Positions 43,416 through 52,774 of a stretch of DNA of 64,000 nucleotides are shown here, in pieces. The stretch is from Flammeovirgaceae bacterium SG7u.111. Its GTDB lineage: Bacteria; Bacteroidota; Bacteroidia; Cytophagales; Flammeovirgaceae. The stretch's first letter is position 1. Each line of letters starts with the position of its first letter. The DNA is taken from contig CP139021.1 in the NCBI GenBank assembly GCA_034044135.1, positions 1,751,635 through 1,815,634 on the forward strand, written 5' to 3'. The notes beneath the pieces are model-generated. The model was not told where the DNA came from and searched no databases. It worked only from the letters and a program-made list of their open reading frames with translations. Position numbers and translations under genes: made by a program.

Positions 43416-44236
43416 TCGCTTTTTATGGGTTTGGCGGAGGTTTCGGTCACTTAACTAGAATAAGGACATTTATCGATACCTATAAAATTACCAGCCCCGT
43501 CCTTATCCTTACAAATAATCCGGCTGCTTTCAGGTTATTCAAGCAAGCAGAAATAGCCTTTCTACCTTCTCACTTACCTTTTGAGAAGGCTTCCTTGCGA
43601 TGGCTAGTAGAAAAAGTGCTAGCCGAAAACGAGCTTGAAGCATTTTACATAGACGTATTTCCCTGCGGTTTTTTAGGGGAACTTTCCAACGAGTTTTTTA
43701 GGGAAATTCCCGTTCACCTGCTGTGCAGAAGGTTGAAGTGGAATAAATATGCACCGCAAGTTACGAATGCTCCGCTTGCTATTAGCAAAGCCTATATTTT
43801 TGAAGAATTGGAGAACGAACACCAGCAGTTCATTGCGGAAAACTCCTCTCATTTGCTAAATGCATCCCTTCATTTCCCCTCGCCAGCGAACAAGCCAAGT
43901 GCCGTGGAAAAACTCAAAAAGCCCATTTGGTTGGTTGTCCACACCAGCCAGCAGGAGGAGCTAGAAGTGTTGATAGATCATGCGCAAGATTTGGCGAAAA
44001 TAGAGCAGGTAGAGCCTGAAATAGTGATTCTGTCCGACCTATCGGTAGAAATTCCGACCAATGCTCATTTGCTTTCGGAAGAAAATCCTATTGACTGGTT
44101 TCCTTATGCCGAGAAGGTTTTTACCGCAGCGGGTTTCAATACTTGGTATCAACTGCAGAGATGGAGAGAGAAACATATCGCTATTCCCTTTCCCCGAAAG
44201 TTCGACGATCAGTTTTGGAGAATAGCGAATGTGTAG
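43412..44236 (+). CDS. MurG-like GT-B glycosyltransferase-like protein
   Basis: 274 residues. It opens MIAFYGFGGGFGHLTRIRTFID, the glycine-rich loop found in MurG and related UDP-sugar GT-B enzymes, and ends with EKVFTAAGFNTWYQLQRWREKHIAIPFPRKFDDQ, where MurG relatives have a donor-binding AG-N-E region followed by a conserved PF-P block. At 274 residues it is shorter than usual (about 350). The ATG overlaps the lipoprotein's TGA. A glycosyltransferase activity is likely but the shortened middle leaves doubt. Confidence 0.7.
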   Translation: MIAFYGFGGGFGHLTRIRTFIDTYKITSPVLILTNNPAAFRLFKQAEIAFLPSHLPFEKASLRWLVEKVLAENELEAFYIDVFPCGFLGELSNEFFREIPVHLLCRRLKWNKYAPQVTNAPLAISKAYIFEELENEHQQFIAENSSHLLNASLHFPSPANKPSAVEKLKKPIWLVVHTSQQEELEVLIDHAQDLAKIEQVEPEIVILSDLSVEIPTNAHLLSEENPIDWFPYAEKVFTAAGFNTWYQLQRWREKHIAIPFPRKFDDQFWRIANV

Positions 44237-44252
44237 GTTTTGAGTAAAGGGG

Positions 44253-44975
44253 CTAGCTTTCTATAAAAATAAGCGCTTCTACTAGTTCCTTTTCAGTGTC
44301 AATTCCCTTGCCCAACTTTTTGAAATAGCCTTTCAACTCCGATTTCTTTTCGGGGAAAAGCTTCATTACAGCACCTTTGCTCAAGCCTATTTTTTCGTAG
44401 CCATTTTTGGTTTTTATGTAGAGTTTATCTGTTTTTTGGTATTCGTCATATGTTTTTCCTTGCGCATAGGCGCCCTCGTAGTTAGCTTTTTTATAGATCA
44501 CATTGGTCTTTTTTACCAACTTCGTTTCACCATCGTAAAGCACTTCGCAAAATAACTCTCGCCCCTCTTTTAAACCTAGTTCCGTAGGTTTGAAACGCAC
44601 AAAAAGTGCTGCCCCAGAGTTGCCTGTTGCAACGAATTTCTTTATTTGTGTACTGTATAAAATTCTCACCGTCTTGTTAGGAGAAAGGAGGTGTATCTCA
44701 TCGTTTTCTGCATTATAATTCAACTTCAGTCCCTCCTTGTATTCCGTTCCATTTTCCAAGTAAATTTCACAAGGTATCCATTCCTCAAACAAAAAAGGAG
44801 ATCCTTTCACGCCTTCGTAGCGGTTATCGAAGCCCAATGCTCCCACCGTGTTTGGCGTGAGGGTTCCTATCTGGTTCAGGTTTGTCTGCGCATCCAAGGT
44901 ATTGGTTTGGGCAATTGCAAACGAGCTTGATATTATCAGTAAAGTTACGAGTACGAGCTGTTTAGTAGTTTTCAT
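44253..44975 (-). CDS. exported protein of unknown function
   Basis: 240 residues from the ATG at 44975, chosen because a typical signal peptide follows at once (TTKQLVLVTLLIISSSFAIAQ); the ATG at 45008 would add 11 polar residues. The mature part carries Gly-Tyr-Glu-Gly type turns and ends with FPEKKSELKGYFKKLGKGI, similar in style to many Cytophagales exported proteins whose roles are unknown. It converges on the glycosyltransferase cluster 16 bases away. No function can be assigned. Confidence 0.65.
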   Translation of the reverse strand: MKTTKQLVLVTLLIISSSFAIAQTNTLDAQTNLNQIGTLTPNTVGALGFDNRYEGVKGSPFLFEEWIPCEIYLENGTEYKEGLKLNYNAENDEIHLLSPNKTVRILYSTQIKKFVATGNSGAALFVRFKPTELGLKEGRELFCEVLYDGETKLVKKTNVIYKKANYEGAYAQGKTYDEYQKTDKLYIKTKNGYEKIGLSKGAVMKLFPEKKSELKGYFKKLGKGIDTEKELVEALIFIES

Positions 44976-45056
44976 TCTATGTATAGTTTTGATTGAAATA
45001 TACGACAATACTATTTATTAATCTATAACAAAGAAAAGTTGTTTTGCTGATTTGAT

Positions 45057-45090
45057 AAACCTGTAAGGTTTTTTAAAACCTTACAGGTTT
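45057..45090. repeat. 34-bp near-perfect palindrome
   Basis: AAACCTGTAAGGTTTT and its exact complement, separated by TT. It lies between two divergent genes, so it cannot be an ordinary end-of-gene terminator. AAACCTTACAGGTTT-type palindromes are a common interspersed repeat in Bacteroidota. Confidence 0.7.
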
Positions 45091-45092
45091 GA

Positions 45093-45127
45093 TTTGAATG
45101 TTTACGGCTAGCTTTTTACTAGCTTTG
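45093..45127 (+). promoter_or_regulatory. Bacteroidota-type promoter of the second ABC-F gene
   Basis: TTTG at 45093-45096, 23 bases, then TAGCTTTG at 45120-45127, an exact TAnnTTTG match with acceptable spacing, 21 bases before the ATG. Confidence 0.55.
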
Positions 45128-45148
45128 CGACTTCTAAAAATATAGATT

Positions 45149-46786
45149 ATGATTTCAGTTGATAATTTAGCCGTTGAGTTCAGCGGTTCTACCTTGTTTA
45201 GTGAGGTGTCTTTTGTGGTAAACCCTACCGATAAAATAGCCTTGATGGGCAAAAACGGTGCGGGTAAATCGACCATGATGAAGATAGTGGCGGGGGAGCA
45301 AAAGCCTACCCGTGGGCATGTGCGTGCGCCCAAAGATGCGGTAATTGCTTATTTGCCACAGCATTTGCTCACCGAAGATAATTGTACGGTGTTTGAAGAA
45401 GCAGCCAAGGCTTTTAAGCAGGTGTTTGAAATGCGCGACCAAATGGCGGAGTTGAACCATGCCCTCGAAACCCGAACAGATTATGAAAGCGCCGAGTACA
45501 TGGCCATCATTGAAAAAGTTTCTGATTTGGGCGAAAAGTACTACCAGCTAGAGGATGTAAATTACGATGCTGAGGTGGAAAAAGCCTTGAAGGGTTTGGG
45601 TTTCAAGCCTGAGGATTTTACCCGCCAAACTAAAGAATTTAGCGGTGGGTGGCGGATGCGAATTGAGCTAGCGAAGATTTTGTTGCAAAAGCCTGACCTG
45701 ATCTTGCTTGATGAGCCTACCAACCACATCGACATAGAATCGGTGATCTGGCTGGAAGATTTTTTGGTGAACAAGGCCAATGCGGTAATGGTCATCTCTC
45801 ACGATAGGGCTTTTATCGACAATATTACCAATCGCACCATTGAGGTGACGATGGGGAAAATTTACGATTATAAGGCGAATTATTCGCATTACCTCCAACT
45901 AAGGGAAGACCGCAGGCAGCACCAGATAAAAGCATACCAAGAGCAGCAGAAGTTTATAGCCGACAACATGGCTTTTATAGAGCGTTTTAAAGGAACATAT
46001 TCCAAAACCAACCAAGTGAACTCTCGTGAGCGGATGTTGGAAAAATTGGAAAAAATAGAGATTGATGAGGTAGATACTTCGGCTTTGAAGCTCCGTTTCC
46101 CGCCAGCTCCTCGTTCGGGCGATCATCCTGTAACAGTCAGCGATGTATCCAAATCGTATGGGGATAAAGTGGTATTCAAAAATGCGAGTATGTCTATTTC
46201 TAGGGGTGAAAAGGTTGCTTTTGTGGGAAGGAACGGAGAAGGGAAATCGACCATGATCAAAGCTATTTTGAAGGAGATAGAGGTAGAAGGGACGTGCCAG
46301 TTGGGGCACAATGTGAAAGTGGGCTATTTTGCCCAAAACCAAGCTTCTTTATTAGATCCTAATCTGACTATTTTCCAAACTGTAGATGAGGTAGCCGAAG
46401 GAGATGTCCGTACCCAAATCAAGAATATCCTAGGTGGGTTTATGTTCCAAGGCGATGATATTGACAAGAAAGTTAGCGTACTTTCGGGTGGGGAAAAAAC
46501 AAGGCTGGCGATGGTGAAGCTCTTACTTGAGCCTGTAAACTTGCTCATATTGGATGAACCGACCAACCATCTCGATCTGAAGTCGAAAGATGTGCTCAAG
46601 GAAGCGCTAAAAGCTTTTGATGGTACGCTGATTTTGGTTTCCCATGACAGAGACTTCTTGAAAGGGCTTTCCCAAAAAGTATTCGAATTCAAAGACAAGC
46701 GGGTAATTGAGCATTTTGAAACAATTGACGCTTTCTTGGAGCGCAATAGGATCAAAAGCATTGCCGAGATCAACCTGATGAAGTAG
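45149..46786 (+). CDS. ABC-F family ATPase (YbiT/EttA-like)
   Basis: 545 residues, two ABC domains, no membrane helix. First Walker A GKNGAGKST (34-42), signature EFSGGWRMRIELAK, Walker B LILLDEPTNHID. Second Walker A GRNGEGKST, signature VLSGGEKTRLAM, Walker B LLILDEPTNHLD. A basic linker between the domains (about 245-310) matches ABC-F proteins. Compared with the paralogue at 3.6 kb it lacks the ~90-residue C-terminal coiled coil. Ribosome-linked ATPase role inferred from the family. A well-formed terminator follows. Confidence 0.93.
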   Translation: MISVDNLAVEFSGSTLFSEVSFVVNPTDKIALMGKNGAGKSTMMKIVAGEQKPTRGHVRAPKDAVIAYLPQHLLTEDNCTVFEEAAKAFKQVFEMRDQMAELNHALETRTDYESAEYMAIIEKVSDLGEKYYQLEDVNYDAEVEKALKGLGFKPEDFTRQTKEFSGGWRMRIELAKILLQKPDLILLDEPTNHIDIESVIWLEDFLVNKANAVMVISHDRAFIDNITNRTIEVTMGKIYDYKANYSHYLQLREDRRQHQIKAYQEQQKFIADNMAFIERFKGTYSKTNQVNSRERMLEKLEKIEIDEVDTSALKLRFPPAPRSGDHPVTVSDVSKSYGDKVVFKNASMSISRGEKVAFVGRNGEGKSTMIKAILKEIEVEGTCQLGHNVKVGYFAQNQASLLDPNLTIFQTVDEVAEGDVRTQIKNILGGFMFQGDDIDKKVSVLSGGEKTRLAMVKLLLEPVNLLILDEPTNHLDLKSKDVLKEALKAFDGTLILVSHDRDFLKGLSQKVFEFKDKRVIEHFETIDAFLERNRIKSIAEINLMK

Positions 46787-47102
46787 GGGTTAAGTATCTT
46801 TCAAGAAATCATAAAAGGAAAAGCGAAAGCTTTTCCTTTTTTTGTACTAAGCTATTCAGAATGCCCATAAAAATATTTGCTTATTCTGTAACAAAACCTA
46901 CTGTTTGTTTGGCGGATTCCCAGCTATTTTCTACATTGAAAAACTAACCTCAAAAACCGGTGCATACAAACAGACTCTCCAGCCAGCTGCATTTCAACCA
47001 TTTCAGAGTATAAACTCCGCTAATCTAATAGGTTACAAGTTCTATTCTGTAGCGAATTTCAATACAATTCTATCATCTCATAACACTAAAAAAAGTAAAA
47101 TT
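46787..47102. other. 316-base gap before the coiled-coil gene
   Basis: Holds the ABC-F terminator at its left end. The remaining 260 bases carry an open frame continuous with the next gene but without coding character. No clear promoter match was seen. Confidence 0.45.
46813..46843 (+). terminator. rho-independent terminator with GAAA tetraloop
   Basis: AAAAGGAAAAGC (46813-46824) pairs with GCTTTTCCTTTT (46829-46840) around GAAA, followed by further T. It lies 27 bases after the ABC-F stop. Confidence 0.85.
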
Positions 47103-47612
47103 ATGGCTAAGAATTCCTCGGCTGTGAAAAGCCAGTTAAAAACAATTGAACAATTTATAAAAGATATTCGCTTGCAAGTGCAAGAAGAGCGGAGTAAAGG
47201 ACCAGAGCTGAAAGAAGAGTTGTCGGAAAAGCTTGTGCAGGCAGAGCTGAAGCAAGCAGGCATACGAAAAAAGATAAAGTCGGCGAAGGAGCAGAGCAAG
47301 AAGAGAAAAAAGGAGATAGATGAGTGGAAAAAATGGTACAATGAGATTGAGCAATTGGACAAAATGGAAGAGTTGAAGCAACTCAATGAAGAAGTAGCTT
47401 GGCGGGCTGCCGATATAGCGAAAAAAGAAGGAGAGATTAATGCGAACTATGTAAAGCTTTTGGAGTCGGAAGGGGAATGCGAGCAACTGAAAATCCGCTT
47501 GGAAGCACTAAATGAAGTTCCAGCCGATGTGGAAATAGACGAAGACCCTCGCCTGAAAGACTTGCTGGGAGAGCGAGATACACTCAAAGCCAAATTGAGC
47601 AAAAAAGCTTAG
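47103..47612 (+). CDS. coiled-coil protein upstream of the giant gene
   Basis: 169 residues from the ATG at 47103. The frame is open for 66 more codons upstream, but these read like non-coding DNA and the chosen start begins a well-formed helix. Lys/Glu/Leu heptads run almost throughout (about 8-85 and 95-150), with a break near residue 75. No signal peptide and no known domain. It is followed after 75 bases by the 1664-residue gene, itself containing a coiled coil, so the two products may interact; this is inference. Confidence 0.65.
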   Translation: MAKNSSAVKSQLKTIEQFIKDIRLQVQEERSKGPELKEELSEKLVQAELKQAGIRKKIKSAKEQSKKRKKEIDEWKKWYNEIEQLDKMEELKQLNEEVAWRAADIAKKEGEINANYVKLLESEGECEQLKIRLEALNEVPADVEIDEDPRLKDLLGERDTLKAKLSKKA

Positions 47613-47687
47613 TACTTACCTCGCTTCTACCGCAATAGAAGCACTTTTTTATTCTTATTTACCTCATTCTTAAAAAGACTTAATCTT

Positions 47688-50600
47688 ATGAGTTTCATAT
47701 CCGATTTGCAAGGGATGTACAGTCCTGCTACCAGTTCCCTTGTGTTAAAAACTTCCCAATTAGGTACTGTGGGGACTTTGCTCCAGGCCATGGTGGGAAG
47801 CCCCCAACTTGAATTTACCGGAGTAGCCCAAGCTCCTTCCGAGGACTCAGGAAAAATCACTTTTACGGCAGCAGGACTCGAACTTGTGGGCGTGGTTCCT
47901 GCCTTGCTTTTCCCAACCGAAAAAACTACAACCGTTTCGGTCACAGTTTACGAAGCAGAAACAGATCCAGTAATCGTAATCCGGCTTTCCCTCTCGGCTA
48001 CGTGGTCTTTTGTTGATCTTGTTCCGGGCTTGTCCCAAACCTTTTTGGCTGAGCTAGGCTTGAACTCTGGCAGCGATGAACCTTCTTCCTTTTTACTTCT
48101 TTCTACAGGTAACATATTAGAACCTGAGTTGGAGATAGAACTGGAAAAAGGGATAAACTGGGTAGGGGGAATGGATGAAAGCAAGGGGATTTTAACCCCT
48201 GTAAAATGGTTGTTGGGAACGGGAATAAAAGCCATTGGTTCTATAGAACTCTTGCCCAATTCCTTGCCCGCAGTTTCCATTGAACTAGCATTGCCCGATA
48301 TCCAAACCGATTTGGTAGGGCCATTTGAAGGAATGGAAGTATCGCTACAAGCAGTGATTGTTTTCGATCCTAGTTCCGAGGGGCTGGTTGATGGCTTGAG
48401 CATCAGCGCATCGCTCCAGTGGGCAGATGGTGAGGCGGTATTTACAGGAGTTTTGCCCTCAGCTTTGTCAAATACGTTGGAGTTTATGTCGGAAGGCAGG
48501 CTTCCTTTACCAACTCCAAATGACCTAGATCGCTATTTTGGAGGGGAAAGTATTACCCAGCATTTACCCGCTCAATTTACCGCAGTATTAAATTCCATTC
48601 AAGTTGCGGAAGTTTCCCTTGGAATTGATTTGGATACCAAGCAGTTGATCTACGCCCAAGCGGTGTTGGCTACCAAAGAAGAAGCTTCATTTGCCCTCAT
48701 CCCCGATATGGTAGAGATCAGCCAAGTGGAGTTTGCGATAGATATAGAATGGGAAGACGGTGAAATGGAATCTACCCATTTTTTGGAAGGAATATTTAGC
48801 ATAGGAGATGTGGACTTAGGGGCTTCAGTCGATTTGGTGCTGACCCCAAGAATGAACGAACTGACGGCGCTTATTCAGTTGGATGAAGAAGATGTGTTGG
48901 ATTTGCCCACCATTGCCAAGAAATTTGGTTTGCCAAAAGGCGCACCTAAAATGCGAGTGGAAGACTTCGATATGCGAGCCTCCATTTCGGGCATTTTCTT
49001 GATCCAAGCCGATTTGGCGGATTTCACCATCGACCAAGATTTTGTGCTAAATGCTCTTACTTTCGACTTGGAATACGATGGGGAAGAAATGAACATGGAG
49101 ATGTTAGGGGAAATGGAAATGGAAATAGCAGGGGTGAGTGCTTCGGTAGCCATTTCCAACGAAAATGGATGGGCGGTTTCTGCTCAGACCGAAGAAGAAG
49201 ACCTTATTTCGGTAGGAGGTTTGTTTACCAAATTTGAAAAAATTTATGGCAGCGTATTTCCTGTCCCCGATTTCCTGAAAAACCTTTCCGTGGTCAATTT
49301 GGATATGTTTTTCAATTTCAAATCCAAAGAATTTTCTTTTGCCGGTGCCATCCAGTCGGCTGTGATGGGCGAAGAAGACGAGGCAGTTTGGCAGATCCCT
49401 TTTGGTGACGACGAGCTGGCAATTGGGCGCTTGAACTTCTACGTTCAGAAAGAAACTGGCGGTGTAAAAATGAAGTTTTCGGGAGGGGCGACCATGTTTG
49501 GATCTACCCTTACAGTAGCTGCGGAATTGGATAAAAAGATGCAGATAAGCGCCAGTGCTACCAATGTAAACCTAACGGGCATAATAGATGCTCTGCTTGG
49601 GGATATCGACTTCCCGCCCGAAGTACCCGACGTAGTGTTTGATACGGTGGAAATGACCGTGACGCCTTCTACCAAAGAAGTGGTCTTTTCGGCAAGCGCT
49701 ACCGAAGATTGGGAAGTTCCATTGGGGGTTGCAGGCTTCTTGATAGAAGATTTGCAACTTAGCCTAGAGCGAAAAGCAATTGCTGGAGGAAAGTTCAAAA
49801 CTACGGGCACGCTAAGCGGAGAAGCCAGTATAGGCGCAGTGAGCTTCGACCTTGTCTATGATTTCCCCGGTGATTTTGTTTTCACTACGCAAATCCCAGA
49901 GATCAGTCTTTCTCCTGTAGTTCAAGATTTGTGTGGAACGGAAGCCATGATGGGTATTTCTGTTCCTAGCAGTGTGGCGAATGTTGCCTTGAAAAAGATG
50001 AAACTCAGGGTTGCTCCTCAGCAAAAAACGATGTCCTTTTCAGGAACGTCACTTTTGGGTTCTACCGAGCTGATTGTAACGAAAAACTTACAGGGCAAAT
50101 GGGTGTTTATTGCCGCTTTTGCCCCGCCAGCTAGTTGGAAATTCTCCAAATTGGAAAGCAGCCTCAAGCCGCTCGATAAGCTCAGTTTGGAAAATACCGC
50201 ACTGGTGCTCAGCTCTGCTCCCGACAAGGATGTTCCGCTTACGGTCATCCAAATCCCCGATGATATTTCCATCAACAAAGGACTTACCTTCTTTGCTGCG
50301 CTCGATATGAGCGACTTAGGAGTGAAAGACCTGATGAACGTTAGCTCGCTTACGGTGAGCACCAGCATCGACCGAAACCCTGCGAATATAAAATTGGCAG
50401 CAGCCATGGGCGGAAGTTTCAAGATCAGTGATAACGTAGCTATGGGCGATATGAAATTCTTCTTACGTCCTGTTCCTTCCAATTTTGAGTTGGGGATTAG
50501 CGGAAGCGTATTGGCAAAAATAGACAAAAGCGAGCTTGCTTTTGTAGGTACGATGTTCATCAGGCCGATAGACCGGAGCGCAGGGTTTGCCGCTACCATG

Positions 50601-52682
50601 CTAGGTTTTTGGGACGAGCCTTTTGGGGTGAAAGGGCTTTCTGTAGGCAATGTAGCCCTCGAAGTCGGTATCGGGATAGTGCCACCTCCAGCCGTGGCAG
50701 CGCCCATAGTGGGCATTGCGGGAAGTATCGCTATCAACGAACTTTCGGGAAGCGCGGCGGTGAAAGCCGATACGGCCAACCCGGGCAATAGCATGATTGC
50801 CGCTTCCTTCAACCGCTTGTACCTCAACGACGTTATCCAGACTTTCTGCGAAAAGAAAGTGTATAACCAAATCCCTGCCGATATCCGCAATACGGTGCTT
50901 GATGCAGGGCTAGAAGACGTAGCGGTCTATGTAGTCCCTCAGCCAACTACCATCGGCGAGCTGTTCTACGAACAAGGTTTTAGGTTTGAAGGAAAATTAT
51001 CGATAGGTGAGTTTGATGCTTCCTTTTTCTTCTTGTTGAGCTACAGCGAAGGTTTCGCCATTAAAGCTTCGATGGACCCTATCAAAATCGGTTCGGTGTT
51101 CGAGCTTGCCGGAGCGGGAAATTTGCCAGGACCTACGCTGGAAGTTGACCTGAGAGTTGGGGGCAGCCCAGGTATCGTTATCGCTGGTTTGGTGAATATT
51201 ATGGGAATACAAGCGCAGACCTTGGTGAGTATTTCCGACAAGGGGTTTTTGTTCTTTGTAGAAGGGAAAATATTTGATCTCTTTGTGGCTTCCCTTACGG
51301 TGAGCGGTGGGAATTTGAAAGAAGGTGGGGATTTCTATATAAAAGCCCAAATGAAGAACGACCTCATCTCCTATTTGAGGGAAAATGCCCAAAAAGCCAT
51401 CCAAGATGCTGCTTCCGAAGCCACCAAAGACATTGAAGCAGCGCAAAAAGATGTGGCAAAGGTGCAGAAGGAAGTCGATAAGATAGATACTGACATCAAA
51501 AATATGCGTGAAGTGATAAAAGCGGAACGAGCTAGGGATGCCAAGCGAGTGAAGGATGCCGAAAATGCGGTTACAGCAGCTCAAAATAAGGTAAACGGGC
51601 TTCAGAAGGAGATTGATAAAATGCGGAAAACGATCCAATCTGAGCGAAATAGAGATGCTAAGCGTGTAAAAGATGCGGAAAAAGCAGTGGCATCGGCACA
51701 AAGCAAGGTGAATAAGCTACAAGGGGAAATTGACAAAATGCGGAAGACGATCAGAGCTGAACGAGCCAGAGATACCAAGCGCTTGAGCGATGCAAGAAAG
51801 AAAGTAAGCGAAGCGCAAAACAGCGTCAACAGTATCCAAAGTGAAATAAACAGTTCGCACAGACGGATCAGCACCTTAAACTCGCACATAAAGTCCAAGA
51901 AAAAGTGGTATGATAAGTCTCCTTGGTACAAGAAGAGTTACCGCTGGGCAGAGTACGCCGCCTATGCAGCAGCCAAAGGAGCTGAAATCACTGCTCTTTA
52001 TACCAAGATTGGTGGAATGGAAGCTGCCAAAGGAACTGCCTACGGCGTGTTGGAAGCAGCCAAGCAGATAGTGAGAGGGATAGAATTGGCGGCAAAGACC
52101 TTCCCGATAGATGCAGATGTACGGATTGCAGGCTTGTTTACGGCGAAGGAAACGGCAAACGGGGCATTGGAAGTTGCCAAGCAATCCCTCCGAGGGATAA
52201 AAGCGACTATCGACGTGTTCCCAATTGATGCTGATGTGCGGATAGCAGGTTTGTTTACCGCAAAGGGTACGGCAAGTGGCACGTTAGAAGTAGCCAAGCA
52301 AACCCTCAAAGCGTTGAAGGCAACGATCGATGCATTTCCAATTGATGCCGACGTGCGGATAGCAGGCTTGTTCACCGCCAAGGGCACGGCAACCGTAGCG
52401 TTGCAAACTGCTATTGGTGTATTGGAAGCGGCAAAAGCAACCGTAGGTGGTTTGGCTTCCGTAGCCGATTTTGTAGTTGAATTTGGTTTGGGGGGCTTAA
52501 TAGATATCAAAGAAGCTCATTTCGAAGGCCAGCTCAATGTGATGAATGGAGGGCAAGTAAATATGGGCTTCAAAATTCTGCTGCTCAAAAAGCCGCTCGA
52601 TCTCGACCTTGCCTTCAACTTCAAAAATATGGCAAGCACGCTCAAGTCTTTCACAGGCAAGCTGATTGCTGAGATAAATTAG
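47688..52682 (+). CDS. giant beta-rich protein with coiled coil and 39-residue repeats
   Basis: 1664 residues, no signal peptide or membrane helix. Residues 1 to about 1230 are a long series of beta-strand units of about 40-120 residues in which alternating polar/hydrophobic segments recur (KEFSFAGAIQSA, KEVVFSASATEDW, KTMSFSGTSLLG, each after a Thr/Pro-rich turn). Residues about 1235-1400 are a Lys/Arg/Glu/Ala coiled coil with three 39-residue copies starting at 1273, 1312 and 1351. After a WYDKSPWYKKSYRWAEYAAY segment come three and a half 39-residue units of the form FPIDADVRIAGLFTAKGTA (1472, 1511, 1550), then a short beta tail. I do not recognise the family. It could be a large surface, storage or lipid-binding scaffold. 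A coiled-coil gene precedes it. Confidence 0.8.
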   Translation: MSFISDLQGMYSPATSSLVLKTSQLGTVGTLLQAMVGSPQLEFTGVAQAPSEDSGKITFTAAGLELVGVVPALLFPTEKTTTVSVTVYEAETDPVIVIRLSLSATWSFVDLVPGLSQTFLAELGLNSGSDEPSSFLLLSTGNILEPELEIELEKGINWVGGMDESKGILTPVKWLLGTGIKAIGSIELLPNSLPAVSIELALPDIQTDLVGPFEGMEVSLQAVIVFDPSSEGLVDGLSISASLQWADGEAVFTGVLPSALSNTLEFMSEGRLPLPTPNDLDRYFGGESITQHLPAQFTAVLNSIQVAEVSLGIDLDTKQLIYAQAVLATKEEASFALIPDMVEISQVEFAIDIEWEDGEMESTHFLEGIFSIGDVDLGASVDLVLTPRMNELTALIQLDEEDVLDLPTIAKKFGLPKGAPKMRVEDFDMRASISGIFLIQADLADFTIDQDFVLNALTFDLEYDGEEMNMEMLGEMEMEIAGVSASVAISNENGWAVSAQTEEEDLISVGGLFTKFEKIYGSVFPVPDFLKNLSVVNLDMFFNFKSKEFSFAGAIQSAVMGEEDEAVWQIPFGDDELAIGRLNFYVQKETGGVKMKFSGGATMFGSTLTVAAELDKKMQISASATNVNLTGIIDALLGDIDFPPEVPDVVFDTVEMTVTPSTKEVVFSASATEDWEVPLGVAGFLIEDLQLSLERKAIAGGKFKTTGTLSGEASIGAVSFDLVYDFPGDFVFTTQIPEISLSPVVQDLCGTEAMMGISVPSSVANVALKKMKLRVAPQQKTMSFSGTSLLGSTELIVTKNLQGKWVFIAAFAPPASWKFSKLESSLKPLDKLSLENTALVLSSAPDKDVPLTVIQIPDDISINKGLTFFAALDMSDLGVKDLMNVSSLTVSTSIDRNPANIKLAAAMGGSFKISDNVAMGDMKFFLRPVPSNFELGISGSVLAKIDKSELAFVGTMFIRPIDRSAGFAATMLGFWDEPFGVKGLSVGNVALEVGIGIVPPPAVAAPIVGIAGSIAINELSGSAAVKADTANPGNSMIAASFNRLYLNDVIQTFCEKKVYNQIPADIRNTVLDAGLEDVAVYVVPQPTTIGELFYEQGFRFEGKLSIGEFDASFFFLLSYSEGFAIKASMDPIKIGSVFELAGAGNLPGPTLEVDLRVGGSPGIVIAGLVNIMGIQAQTLVSISDKGFLFFVEGKIFDLFVASLTVSGGNLKEGGDFYIKAQMKNDLISYLRENAQKAIQDAASEATKDIEAAQKDVAKVQKEVDKIDTDIKNMREVIKAERARDAKRVKDAENAVTAAQNKVNGLQKEIDKMRKTIQSERNRDAKRVKDAEKAVASAQSKVNKLQGEIDKMRKTIRAERARDTKRLSDARKKVSEAQNSVNSIQSEINSSHRRISTLNSHIKSKKKWYDKSPWYKKSYRWAEYAAYAAAKGAEITALYTKIGGMEAAKGTAYGVLEAAKQIVRGIELAAKTFPIDADVRIAGLFTAKETANGALEVAKQSLRGIKATIDVFPIDADVRIAGLFTAKGTASGTLEVAKQTLKALKATIDAFPIDADVRIAGLFTAKGTATVALQTAIGVLEAAKATVGGLASVADFVVEFGLGGLIDIKEAHFEGQLNVMNGGQVNMGFKILLLKKPLDLDLAFNFKNMASTLKSFTGKLIAEIN
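51504..51854 (+). repeat. three 117-bp tandem repeats coding coiled coil
   Basis: Copies at 51504, 51621 and 51738, each coding 39 residues of the form MRKTI-x-AERARD-x-KR...EIDK, inside the giant gene. Spacing is exactly 117 bases. Confidence 0.8.
52101..52451 (+). repeat. three 117-bp tandem repeats coding FPIDADVR units
   Basis: Copies at 52101, 52218 and 52335, each coding 39 residues beginning FPIDADVRIAGLFTAK; a degenerate half copy lies at about 52011-52100. Same 117-base spacing as the coiled-coil repeats but unrelated sequence. The first two copies are the most alike. Confidence 0.85.
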
Positions 52683-52710
52683 GGGATTGAATAGGGTTTT
52701 CTAAAAAAAA

Positions 52711-52744
52711 ATTAACGCCGTTATTATAGAATAACGGCGTTAAT
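52711..52744. terminator. bidirectional terminator
   Basis: ATTAACGCCGTTAT (52711-52724) pairs exactly with ATAACGGCGTTAAT (52731-52744) around a 6-base loop, preceded by a run of A. It lies between the convergent giant gene and esterase gene. Confidence 0.8.
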
Positions 52745-52774
52745 CAATCAAGTCTCTTTCAATAATCAGTTTGG

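Noticed and set aside
46905-47102. 66-codon N-terminal extension of the coiled-coil gene
   Set aside because: Composition unlike the rest of the protein, and the helix with regular heptads begins at the ATG at 47103.
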